Assembly (NCBI GenBank): GCA_022701365.1
Contig: JAKUHH010000167.1
Coordinates: forward strand, 558,001-622,000
Source of the DNA: Mycocentrospora acerina
Lineage: Eukaryota > Ascomycota > Dothideomycetes > Pleosporales
DNA length: 64,000 nucleotides
Direction of reading: 5' to 3'
Under the pieces are notes generated by a model. The model saw only the letters and a program-made list of their open reading frames with translations, was not told the DNA's origin and searched no databases. The position numbers were made by a program, and so were the translations under genes. Position 1 is the stretch's first letter, and each line of letters begins with the position of its first letter. This document shows, in pieces, positions 36,085 to 46,106 of this stretch.

Positions 36085-38905
36085 TCAATAAACAAAGTAC
36101 TCTTGCGTCAACGGCAACGTTTCAGCAGGCTCTGCAGTGCAAAACATTCCATCTGCCTCGACTCTGTACGTCTCCGGATCGACTTTCATCTTCGGCCGCG
36201 CGTCATTGAATTTCATATCCTTCTTGCCGATATTCCTGCAGTTCTTGACTGCCTCGACTCTCTTCCGCAGTCCGTAGGACTTGATCACTCCCGAGGAGAT
36301 GGAGGCCTGCGAGACGAAAGTGACGCTTGTTTGGGGCACGAGAGGAGCGAACATGGGCCGCATGATGATAGGCTCGACAGTGGGGATCGAGGCGTTGGGG
36401 TCACCCTAAGTGTGTTAGTATTGAATCGTAACATGCGAAGAATGCAGACAAACCATTTGACCATATGAGCACATTCCGCTCTTAATCACCAACTTGGGCT
36501 TGACGCCGAAGTTTGCAGGCTTCCAGAGAACGAGATCGGCAAGCTTTCCAACTTCAACACTTCCGATAATGTGGCCCATACCTTGCGTGATGGCGGGATT
36601 GACGGTATATTTGCTAATGTACCGCTTGACTCTGAAGTTGTCCGCACCGGTGCCTTCGTCTTCTTTAAGCGTGCCGCGCTGAACCTTGTTCTTGTGCGCG
36701 GTATTCCAAGTCCGCAGGATAACTTCGCCACATCTTCCCATAGCCTGAGAGTCCGAAGACATCATGGAAATTGCGCCGAGATCATGAAGAACGTCTTCCG
36801 CCGCGATAGTCTCGGCACGGATGCGGGACTCGGCAAAAGCGACATCCTCGGGGATATTTTTCGACAAGTGATGGCACACCATCAGCATGTCGAGATGCTC
36901 ATCGAGCGTATTTCGGGTATAGGGTCTAGTAGGGTTTGTCGAAGACGGTAGCACGTTATCAAGCTCAACAACGCTGATGATGTCGGGCGCATGGCCACCA
37001 CCAGCCCCTTCAGTGTGGTAGGTATGAATTGTCCTATCTTTGAAAGCACCGATGGTCGACTCAACGAAGCCAGATTCGTTCAGAGTATCTGTGTGAATGA
37101 GTGTTTGGATATCGTACTCATCGCATACTGTCAAACAAGTATCGATGGCTGCTGGGGTGGTTCCCCAATCTTCGTGCAATTTCAGACCACAGACGCCGGC
37201 CTCGACCTGTTCTTGTAGGGGAAGAGCTTCTGAGTCGTTTCCTTTGCCTGTAATGCCGTAGTTGAGGGGAAGTTCGTCAATGGCTTGTAACATATGCTTG
37301 ATGTGTGTTTTTCCGGGCGTACATGTCGTTGCGTTTGTTCCGGTACTATGTTCATAAGCGAAAATCAAGAATGTCACTGATAAAATGGAAATACCTTGGT
37401 CCTGTGCCACCACCAAGCGCAGTCGTAATACCAGAAGCAATCGCTTCGTATGCTTGTTGTGGGCAAATGAAGTGAATGTGTGTATCGAATCCACCAGCCG
37501 TGATGATACCGTGTTCTCCAGCAATCACATCCGTGTTCGATCCGACAATCAAGTTGGGATCAACTCCATCCATGACATCTGGATTGCCAGCCTTACCAAT
37601 ACCAACGATCATTCCATCCTTGATTCCGATGTCGGCCTTGAAGATTCCCGTCCAATCTATGATCAAAGCGTTCGTGATGACCGTGTCTAGGGTTTTTGAA
37701 TCTGAGCGGCCCCCCGCCTGACCCATACCCTCTCTCAGGGTCTTTCCGCCTCCAAATGTACACTCGTCGCCGTATTTCGTCATGTCTTTTTCAACCTTTA
37801 CCCAAAGATCTGTAGCTCCTAGCCTGACCAGGTCACCAGTGGTAGGACCGAACATTGTGATGTACGCTTGTCGCTCCATGGTGCAGAAATCGATGTGGAC
37901 TGCGTCACCAGCTGGTTCGGGTTCGTGCAAGAAGCCTCCCTCCTTTAGTCTTTCCAGAATGCCCTCGGCAAGCGATGTATCTTCAATTGAACCTGTAGCG
38001 ATGCGGTTTCCACCCTTGATAACTTTATTGCCTGCAATTTGTACCATTGTGACAGTCTTGGTGTCGCCAGGCTCGAAGCGCACCGAGGTACCTGCGGGAA
38101 TATCAAGCCGATAGCCATGTGCGCGTACCCGGTCAAACTGAAGCTGCGGGTTCGTTTCGATAAAGTGGTAGTGCGATCCAACCTGAACGACAACGTTAAG
38201 TCGAATTCACAAAGGTAATTACAAGTAACTCGTACCTGAATTGGTCTGTCACCCATGCTTTTGACCTTGAGTTTGATCCTCTTGCGCCCCTCGTTCAGTT
38301 TGATTATCCCGGCCTCTCCCTTCACAGCTACAACTGCGCCGGGCTGTTTCGTAGCTTCGTATACGCTCGCTTCGGGGAGTGGGAACATGTCGTTGGAGGG
38401 TATAGGTAAGAAGGATCCATATAGGGCTTTTTCAAGGTCGCCATCGTCTGAAGCAATGGGGTGGTGGACGGTGACGAGGTAAGTACCTGTCGGAAAAGTG
38501 CCTTCTACCATCAATTCGCCGAGTGATGCGACTACTGAGGGCTGGACATGACGGCGACCAAGCATGGTTGTGCCAATGGCCATAAGGTCCGCGACTGTGT
38601 GGTTTCCATCGCGTATGAGCTGTATGCGTTCAGCGTGGTTGTAATGGAGTCGCGTACGACTGGGGTCGGTACTTCTTGTAGGTTGTTCGCGATCAGAGCC
38701 TGGATACGTCAGTACAGCAATGTCCAAGTCTTGCCAATACTCACAGTAGCCTCGGAACGGTTCAGTTTCACGCCCCTCGCCAGGCGGCGTTGTGCCAGAA
38801 GGCCGAGCTGGGAGATGACGAGCTTGTCGAGCTGTTGGGGTCAATTAGCACTGGAGAGATGCCAAACGCGTCAACACTGCACACCTCCTTGGGACACAAT
38901 TGCAT
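36085..38905 (-). CDS. urease (fused gamma-beta-alpha subunits)
   Basis: Nickel urease, EC 3.5.1.5, hydrolyses urea to ammonia and carbamate in the cytosol. Seven exons: 38905-38885 (21 nt), 38831-38745, 38699-38673 (27 nt), 38619-38236, 38182-37395, 37345-36454, 36405-36085; 839 aa, normal for fungal/plant one-chain ureases. N-terminal gamma-like part starts MQLCPKE-LDKLVISQLGLLAQRRL and continues ANNLQE-LIRDGNHTVADLM. The beta-like part has VGSHYHFIETNPQL. The alpha-like part has the nickel and active-site residues: FDTHIHFICP, the carbamylated Lys in GLKLHEDWGTT, LIHTDTLNESGF, HTEGAGGGHAPD, the catalytic His flap MVCHHLS, and SSDSQAMGR. Two tiny 5' exons carry the gamma start and were needed to recover it. 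No accessory gene (UreD/F/G) is in the window. Likely under nitrogen control, but no site is claimed. Confidence 0.95.
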
Positions 38906-39597
38906 TTTGTATTGATGCAAACTACAACAGCCAAACGTGAGGCAATTGAAGCTGGTTTCTTGACCCCTCACGAAGCACCTTCACGATCCAGCCATCCGTC
39001 GGACGACTCCGCTCTCACGCCCACTGATTTGTGGACATTGCGGGGTCGGCTCCGCGCGATAAGAGACGCGCTGATAAGCAAAGCATGACGCTCTTGAGCA
39101 TCTGTTAGCTTTAGGTCTGACCAGTGTTTGCCTACAGGAGCAACCCCTCTTCGATCAGGCGTTGGCATGTTGTGTTTTCCATATTATACCCGGCGCTAAC
39201 CGTAGTCCATATCTTCAAGCCCAGCTGTGATGGGGTATCTATGAGATGCAGAACCGCAGAAAGAATAACAAGAGAAACACGAAGTAAAGACTTCTTTCAG
39301 TAGAGATAGCAGTACAATTTACACTGCTAGCAGCATACAGTGCTTGCTTCACAACTCCTGAGGAAGACAAAGCAGTGGTTTGGAGAACACGACCTACTTT
39401 CATTGAATCTCTCGACTGCGAAAGCTTGGCTGGCAAAAATTTGGGCACGAGCAGGCAGGCAGGCAAAGCATCAATCCACTTGCAGTAAGATATAGCAAAG
39501 TTTTGTTTCTCAGATACCTCCATATCGTGCATATTTTAATTTTTTTGACTTGTATATTTGCTTTCTTCTTTCCCAAGTCTTCATCAACCAATCATAT
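38906..39597. other. intergenic upstream of urease
   Basis: Urease promoter region. Contains one short ORF with an ATG on the - strand (39168-38968), listed separately. Otherwise only short frames. Confidence 0.5.
38968..39168 (-). CDS. possible small protein upstream of urease
   Basis: 66-codon ORF (MPTPDRRGVAPVGKHWSD to DGWLDREGAS) ending 63 bp before the urease ATG and on the same strand. Basic; no domain recognised. It could be a short independent protein, an upstream ORF in the urease leader, or chance. Kept only because of its clean ATG context (AACATGCC) and position. Confidence 0.25.
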   Translation of the reverse strand: MPTPDRRGVAPVGKHWSDLKLTDAQERHALLISASLIARSRPRNVHKSVGVRAESSDGWLDREGAS

Positions 39598-39710
39598 GGT
39601 GAGATGGCCGAGTTGGTTATGGCGCCAGGTTAAGGTCCTCCCCTTAGCACTACTGAGCAATCAGTTTCCTGGTCACGAAAGTGGCGTGGGTTCAAGTCCC
39701 ACTCTCATCA
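39598..39710 (+). tRNA. tRNA-Leu(AAG) with 31-nt intron
   Basis: Cloverleaf folds fully. Acceptor stem GGTGAGA/TCTCATC (one G-U), D-stem GCC/GGC, anticodon stem CCAGG/CCTGG with loop TT-AAG-G...T, variable arm with CAC/GTG stem (class II, as in Leu), T arm GTGGG-TTCAAGT-CCCAC. The anticodon AAG is at 39632-39634. The intron 39636-39666 sits one base 3' of the anticodon, the canonical position. A-box TGGCCGAGTTGG and B-box GGTTCAAGTCC are intact. CCA is not encoded. It is followed by a T-run. Confidence 0.93.
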
Positions 39711-41385
39711 ATATCGTCTGCTCATTGAGCAGATCGTCCAGGTTCTTTTTTTTTTGCGCCGTTGTGTATGTGGGGGGATAGATGGTGGTTGGTGGATCCG
39801 CGTGAGAGGCTAAGCGAGGTCGCGTGGCTCTCACGAGGCGCTAATAGTATCCTCGGGTCTGTGCTCAACATCCTGGAGATCAGAATGACGAGTGTTCTAT
39901 TTATTTTTTATTCGAACTAGAGTTGTACTACTTATCTTTTACAGCCGGATCACTTTTCCAGCGGTTTTGCTAAGCTGCTACTTGTGTTATTTCTACGTGT
40001 TGAATTAGCTCGTCAGAAGCGGGTTGAGTAGCTTTGGTAAGTTATCGTCAATTCACATTTCAGATGGGTGTTAAAATGAAGACGAATGTGTAGACTGTTC
40101 TTTTCTATAGCTTTGTGCTGATGAACATGTGGCTCATCAGTAAAACCATTTTAATCAAGTTATGTCTTGTAAAAGAGCCTTGATGCTAAATCCTTCAAGT
40201 CTTATTTTATTCTCTTGATGTGACCTCCAAGCACTCTGTCTACGTCGGTTATTGATGAAAACAAACTGAACACAAGTATACGTAAGTATCTCATAGGTGA
40301 TGTTTTGATTGCCAAATGCATTCTTCTAGTAAACTACATTATAGTGACTCGGCCGTCGTAAAGGTATTGAGTGTGACTAAATTCTTCTGCCTTGCCATGT
40401 TACAGCCGTTTCTGCGCCAAGTCTTACAAAATTCAAAGTCGCTGGGCATAGCGGTGGTTTTGGCAAACTTCTTCAATTTCGCGCAGTTTGTAGCAAGACT
40501 CCATCTCTAAACTCAGCAGTCTGCTCTGGGCCTTTCGAAAAACACTCGTGGATAATTAAGCCAGATACACTTTCAGTTGCATTTGTCGCGACAACAGGGT
40601 GGATCAAAGACTTTGCCTCGACATGGAACCATTGTGCATGGTGGGTGTTTGGAGGCGGGCGCTCAGTGCTCAGCAAAGGGCAGCGATATGGAGCGGCTTG
40701 GGGGACTGGAGCCTGGAAGAAGGCCGCGAGCAGGGCGGTCGCGGCTCCCGACTCCCCGGCCTTTTTCGGCGGGTGCTCGCTGTTAGATGCACCCACGCGG
40801 CTGGGCTCATGTGTCAGCAGCAGCATGCACAAAAGACTCTGGAAACAGATATGCATCATTGTGCACTGCCGTCTGCAGAAGACGAAAAGTCAAGGGGGAA
40901 GACAGTAGCCATCATCACGCGTGGACATGGAATAGGGCAGCAGGAGCTGTGCGCGGGAACGGCGTTGGCAGGGGCTCACTGGAGGAAGCGGTGCACAAAA
41001 GTAAACACGCAGCGTCGAGGCGCGTGTCTCGCGCTCAAGTAGGCGTTTGCCAGCGCGAGTTGGTGCGTGGTGAAGGGGACTTTGGGCGGTGGGTAGCCCA
41101 AAACCTGCGGCGGGCGCATGCTCGGCACGCCAATTTGCTGTCACAAGTAGCGGGTTATCCCCCGACCTGCCGCCCCAGTCCGCTCGTCGCATCCCAACCG
41201 CGCCCTCGCCCTCCCCCAACCAACCGCAACCTCAACACGCTGCACTCACCAGGACAGCGCGTTTTCGTCTTGCACTTTTAGGTCAGTACCCGAAAGGAGC
41301 AAAACTTTTTCCCTCTGCGAACAGCAACTAATCGATACAGCCAGTATCATCTCGTGCCTTATCTACAACGCGCCTTCCTGCCACC
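39711..41385. other. intergenic: tRNA flank and HMG promoter/leader
   Basis: 39.8-40.5 kb is AT-rich without ORFs and has a short perfect hairpin (CTGATGA...TCATCAG near 40118). 40.6-41.3 kb is GC-rich and gives overlapping ORFs of up to 164 codons on both strands, none with a domain. This part is likely the promoter and leader of the HMG-box gene. Confidence 0.5.
39744..39753 (+). terminator. RNA polymerase III terminator of tRNA-Leu
   Basis: A run of T residues about 34 nt after the tRNA 3' end, the usual pol III stop. A small hairpin (CTGCTCATTGAGCAG, 39718-39732) lies between. Confidence 0.75.
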
Positions 41386-42955
41386 ATGGTGAAGCGAGCC
41401 TCAAAGAAGGACGCCGAGGACGGTGGAGCAGAGCTCATGGTCTCGATTGACCAGTATGTCAAGACGAGGGACCAGGTACGTTCTGTCCATCTTCTTCCGC
41501 CGCTTGTCGTCGAGACAAAGCTCGTGTCGCGTCCTGTCCAACGCGAATACGGCCGTGATTGTTGTCAATCGCGCGTCGTCTCGATCGCGTCATCTGCGCG
41601 ACCCTGGATCAGTGCATTGGCCAGATGGTCTCCTTGCGCTGGCCTAGAGTCGGGTTGAGGCGCATGAGGGGACGCGTCTGCGCTCGAACAGCAGATCGCG
41701 TGCACACGAGAACATCAGTCTTTCGTCGTCGCAGCCAAGCTAACCTCTACGGCCAGGTCATTGTCTCCCTCACAAATCTGCAAGCAGGCCTCGCTCACGT
41801 CCAGAATGGGCTGAACGACCTGTTGCGATCTTATATGCAGCACACAGCATCCGTCATTGCTGGCGAAGACGTTGACATTGAGAAGCTCCAGCTGCCTGCC
41901 GGCATCACCGCCAGCGCCAATGCTGCCATCGAAGCTGTAAGCACTGCTGCCAGTGGCATGGCGCAGGCCGTTGCCAACACCGTCGAGGGACCGGCAGAGG
42001 CTGGCGTGACCAAGAAGCGCAAGCGCGAGAAGAAGGAAAAGAAGGAGAAAGACCCCAACGCGCCTAAGCGCCCGCTGACTGCTGCCTTCCTGTACCACCA
42101 GCATGCGCGCGCCGTTGTTCGGTCCGACCTTGAGTCCTCGTTGGCTCCAGGCGCAAAGCTTGAGCCAAATGCTGTCAACCTCGAGGTGAACAAGCGATGG
42201 AACGAGATGAGTGATGAGGCCAAGGAGGTACGTCTCGCCATGCCATGTTCATCATGACCTCAGAGTGGTAGTGACTAACTTTGCGATAGGAATGGCGCGA
42301 GTCGTACCGCAAGTCTATGGAAGAGTACAAGGAGAAGATGCTCGAGTACGCAGCCAATGGCGGTGCTGCTGGCGCCGCTGCCAGAGTTGCTCAGCTCCAC
42401 GAAGACGAGGAGGTGTCCGACGAAGACATGGTTGATATTGAAGCTGAAGTCGAGATCGACGCCGAGGCTGGCGCTGTCGATTCGGACGATTCATCTGACG
42501 AGGACGAGATTCCCGCAAAGGCCCCCACCCCTCCTCCTGCGAAGACTCCCCGTGGCAACAAGCGCCAGAAGGCCGTTAATGGCAACTCTGTGCCCGCGCA
42601 TGTCATAGCCCCCGTGGCCCTTCCCTCCCCAGTCCCCCTTCCACGCCAGATTCAAACCATCGCCCCAGCCTCTAGCGTCGCTGAGGCGCCTGCCGCCACG
42701 CCCGTAAAAGAGAAGAAGGAACGCAAGAAGAAGGAGAAGTCTGTAGTTCCCCAAGCCATTGCTCCTGCCCCTGCTTCCTCCCAGCGCGAGCCCAGCTCCG
42801 AGGAACCCACCAAGAAGAAGCCCAAGAGCAGCCGCAGCACGCGTGCCACCGAGGCCGCCGAGGACGCTCAAGAGAAGGAGAACGTGCCAGTCCCGGAAAA
42901 GAAGAAGGAGAAGCGTGACAGGTCCAAGAGGAAGAGTGAGGGTATTACCGCTTAG
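41386..42955 (+). CDS. HMG-box chromatin protein
   Basis: Nuclear DNA-bending HMG-box protein. Three exons: 41386-41475, 41757-42227, 42290-42955; 408 aa. ATG 41386 has an excellent context (CCACCATGG). One HMG box at about residues 128-210: KKEKDPNAPKRPLTAAFLY, NLEVNKRWNEMSDEAKEEWRES, YKEKMLEYA. The second intron splits the box. An N-terminal helical region (ISLTNLQ-like, about 31-80) precedes it. The C-terminal half is disordered: acidic patch (DEEVSDEDMVDIEAEVEID), Pro/Ala-rich linker, then Lys-rich blocks ending KKKEKRDRSKRKSEG (nuclear localisation). Intron 1 is 281 nt, five times the local norm. It resembles fungal non-histone HMG proteins with a single box; the target genes are unknown. 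Confidence 0.92.
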
Positions 42956-43606
42956 ATACGTTTGCACTGCTCATTTCGGCCTTGGCTTGCTTTCTTTCTT
43001 TGATCAGGTGATGGTGTAAAGAGTCTTGAGGCGTCGTCAAACATTGCTGCTGATGAATGACTTTTTTCTTGTTTTTTTCTTTGCTCGACGAGCAACGGCG
43101 TGGGTGTTCAAAAAAGATAGACGGAGAGAGGTGGATTGTTCCTTTGATGACCTGTGTGGATGCATTGCTTCTTCCATTGGATAAAATCTCCTGTATTATA
43201 AAAATTTTGATCTTGCAACTATATTTGTTTTTTTCGATATTGCTGCTTTCTCGCGTGTATTGTGATTGCTCGTTTCGTTCGACTAGTGAGAGGGTATTTT
43301 ATTGGTGGATGTGAGCAGGTTGTATTTGACGAGAATGGTACGGCCTGAATAGGATGACTTGTCAGTGTATGTATGTATGTATGTATGTATGTTTGTCTGT
43401 GTGCGTGGTTTTCCCATTCTCGTAACTCGAGGTAAGGTAGGTGCGTTTGCAAGCTAATACGTGAATAAGACTAAGCTTTTTTTTCCATTATCCTACAACG
43501 TCCAACATCAAGTCGGGCAAAACGTGACAAAAAAAGATATCCAAGAAGATAACCAACTGCCTTACCCAATAAATTTCATCGTAGCAACCCTTGTACTCAC
43601 GCAAAT
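42956..43606. other. convergent 3' region
   Basis: 3' flanks of the HMG gene (+) and dsRNA-binding-like gene (-). T-rich. Contains a (TATG)n microsatellite at 43366-43393. No gene. Confidence 0.5.
43366..43393. repeat. (TGTA)n microsatellite
   Basis: About seven tandem GTAT/TATG units in the shared 3' flank of two convergent genes. Confidence 0.85.
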
Positions 43607-45158
43607 TCAAGTCCGGATCACCTCCATTGCATCCTCAAAATCATCTCCATCCACCTCTTTATCACCAACCATCTCCCTCTCCCTCTCCCTCTCCATCTCC
43701 CTCTTCTTCTGCGCCGCCGTCTCCGCCTCGCCCTCAATTTCTCTCCCTGCCGCACCATCTTGCGCCTGCGCCGCCCCCTCTATCCCCTCCATCATCTTCA
43801 TCCCATACTCCAGCCTCTTCTTCTTAACGTCCTCAAGATACTCGAGCGTCAGGCGCGCACACTCCTCCTTGGCCTTTTTCTTGCCATACATATTGCGCAC
43901 CTCGCCAATGGGGCCTTGATGCAGTCCGCTGTTGCGGAAGATGCACGAAACCGTGTGGAGGCTTTTGCGCGTAGGGTCAGAAGACGGTTCGTATTTCCAT
44001 TCTGGGGTGGAGAGGGAGAGCTCGACGGCGAGTTGGGCGACGCGCTGGGCGTAGGAGGTTTGACCGGATGGGCTGTTGTTGTCACTGTCTTTGGGGCCGG
44101 GAGATGAGGAGGGGAGGGTGGAAATGGCCTGCGGAACGGTGGACTGGACTTTTTTCTTCTTGATGCCGCCGAGGTCTGTGAAGGATTCGGGCCAGAGGTT
44201 CTGCGCTTTGAAGTAGTCGATGGCGTGGCGGGCGGCTTCTTGACGAGCGGCTTTCTTAGACCCATGGGTGGATTGAAGGGAGCCAAACTTTTCGGGGTGG
44301 GGTTCAAGAGTGAGGAGACAGGCGAAGCGGGTACCGACCGCGTAGTCGGTGTATGTTGGCTGGGGTGATGAGGTTGCGCGTTGGAATTCTGTATCGGGCT
44401 GATCAGTATACATATATGACGCTCATAGACAGGCAAGACAGCAAGAAACACATACCTAAAAGCTGTCCAACAAAGTTTTGGGCAGGTTGATTCTTCTCAT
44501 TCTGAATCTCCTGAGCTGTTGCCATTACACCCGCATTTTTCTTCCCCATCCCGAGCTTTTGAAACTTGCCTTGCTCCTCCAGAGTCACGATGAGTTCAAC
44601 GACACGTTTGCTTACAGTCTCCTTGGCCTCTTGCTTGCTGTTAAACATGCCTTCTTCCTTGAACTCGCCCTGCAGCTCCTCGATATCCGTACCAGGAAAG
44701 CTCATCACTACAGCCCAGCCTAAATCGCTGCCTCCGGTATAGCTGAAGACGGGCTGATGAATACTGAGTTTCTGGTACTTGTCATGTAGGGCAACAGTAT
44801 AAGCTGAGGATCTTGCGCCAACTGCAATAGGCTCGGGGGGGACATATCCCTCAGTGCTATTAGACACAGGTTTTTTCCTCTGCTGCTGCGGCTGCTTGGC
44901 TGCTTTGAGGGCAGCCACTTCGGCAGCATATATAGCTTCATTCTTAGCCATAAAGTCCTCGAGCCGGTATATGCCGTTGAGCTCTCCTGTCAGCAAGGTG
45001 GGCTGTTGGGTTTCCATCGTCATGTCAACCTCCTCTTCCTCGCCAATCCCTTCAGATGCAGAATGTGGGGGGTTAGTAGCCGGGCTTGAAGAATAAGAGA
45101 AGGATTTATCCAAAGGTATGATTAAGCATTTTCGTAAATCGTCTCCGGCCGCACTCAT
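43607..45158 (-). CDS. protein with tandem dsRNA-binding-like domains
   Basis: Two exons: 45158-44456 and 44388-43607, joined G|AA to give Glu (QLLEFQRATSS); 494 aa. Three segments look like dsRNA-binding motifs. The clearest is about 235-300 (YTDYAVGTRFACLLTLEPH ... GSKKAARQEAARHAIDYFK) with the C-terminal KKxAxxxAA helix signature. A second is about 135-215 (VFSYTGGSDLGWAVVMSFPG ... SKQEAKETVSKRVVELI). A third is about 345-430 (SLHTVSCIFRNSG ... MYGKKKAKEECARLTLEYL). No RNase III, helicase or deaminase domain is present. It ends in a long charged helix (AAQKKREMEREREREM). Probably an RNA-binding adaptor; the role is not known. The first and third motifs are degenerate. Confidence 0.82.
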
Positions 45159-46106
45159 ATCGACGTTGAGAGGGAACGCTTGCTATGATGTCTAAGTGGC
45201 GGGGTTTGGCTGTGCAACGGGCGGGGTTTGCATGCGATTGCGTGTCAACACATTTGCCAGAACGCAATAGTGAGATTACGCAATATTTCCTGGACCAATG
45301 TTTTGAAACAAACGATTGTGTGAAGATGTGTTGCAATACCAACTGGGTAACGGCAATTGCCATACTAGTTACGAGTTAAACGGCGTCAATTCGATTGTCA
45401 CGACTTCAGCGCAACTCACCTCGCTCCACCATTTTGGAAAAATCATAAAGCGATATTTCACTCGACCTTTAAAATTTCAAGTAGAAATATTCAATGTAAC
45501 TTTTAGATCTTCGTCGTGTAATAATCCAAACAATATGTCACATCTGTTTGCGCCTCTCACCTCATGCGCGTTTGCGTAAGGAGCACCCTTCCCTTTCCAT
45601 GCTGCATGCACACAGCCCAATGGCTCGCCGCTGACGCAACCGCGCATCTAACAGCTCAGTTGATCTGCTGAAAGTAGTTTCCGCTTGCAGGTTCTAGCCT
45701 CATATATGAGTCGGTGATTATACTGGTGTGCCTACTGGTACAAGATTCGCAATGACGGGATATGTATGGTTAGTACCGGAGACATGGAGATGATAAGCTG
45801 TCCGTGTAGTACTGAGAAATCTTGAAGATCTTATTCTAGACTGGAAGAATTTGAGGTGAATTCTAGGTACTGGCAAGGGGTTCATATTTCTATGATATTA
45901 ACAGTTCGTTGTATCTATCCATTATTATACATCATACAAAGAAAATCCTGTGCTCATAATTTCTCGTCAACCATAAAGCCCAGAAACGTAACAAACCCTC
46001 ATTAAGCCAAAACAAACTCCAAATCCATATCCACGCCAACAACCAGCATATACCCAAAGATTCAAACGCCCATACTTTCCAGTTCATGGCGGCTACCCCA
46101 AAGCTC
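45159..46106. other. intergenic, no gene supported
   Basis: Promoter of the dsRNA-binding-like gene and 3' flank of the TEA factor. AT-rich between 45.4 and 45.9 kb. No ORF of interest. Confidence 0.5.

Noticed and set aside
40110..40275. TGATGA and CTGA motifs suggesting another C/D snoRNA
   Set aside because: Spacing is too short or the motif is part of a simple hairpin. No terminal stem or rRNA guide could be found.
40577..41281. ORFs of 69-164 codons before the HMG gene
   Set aside because: GC-rich leader with ORFs in all frames and no domain.
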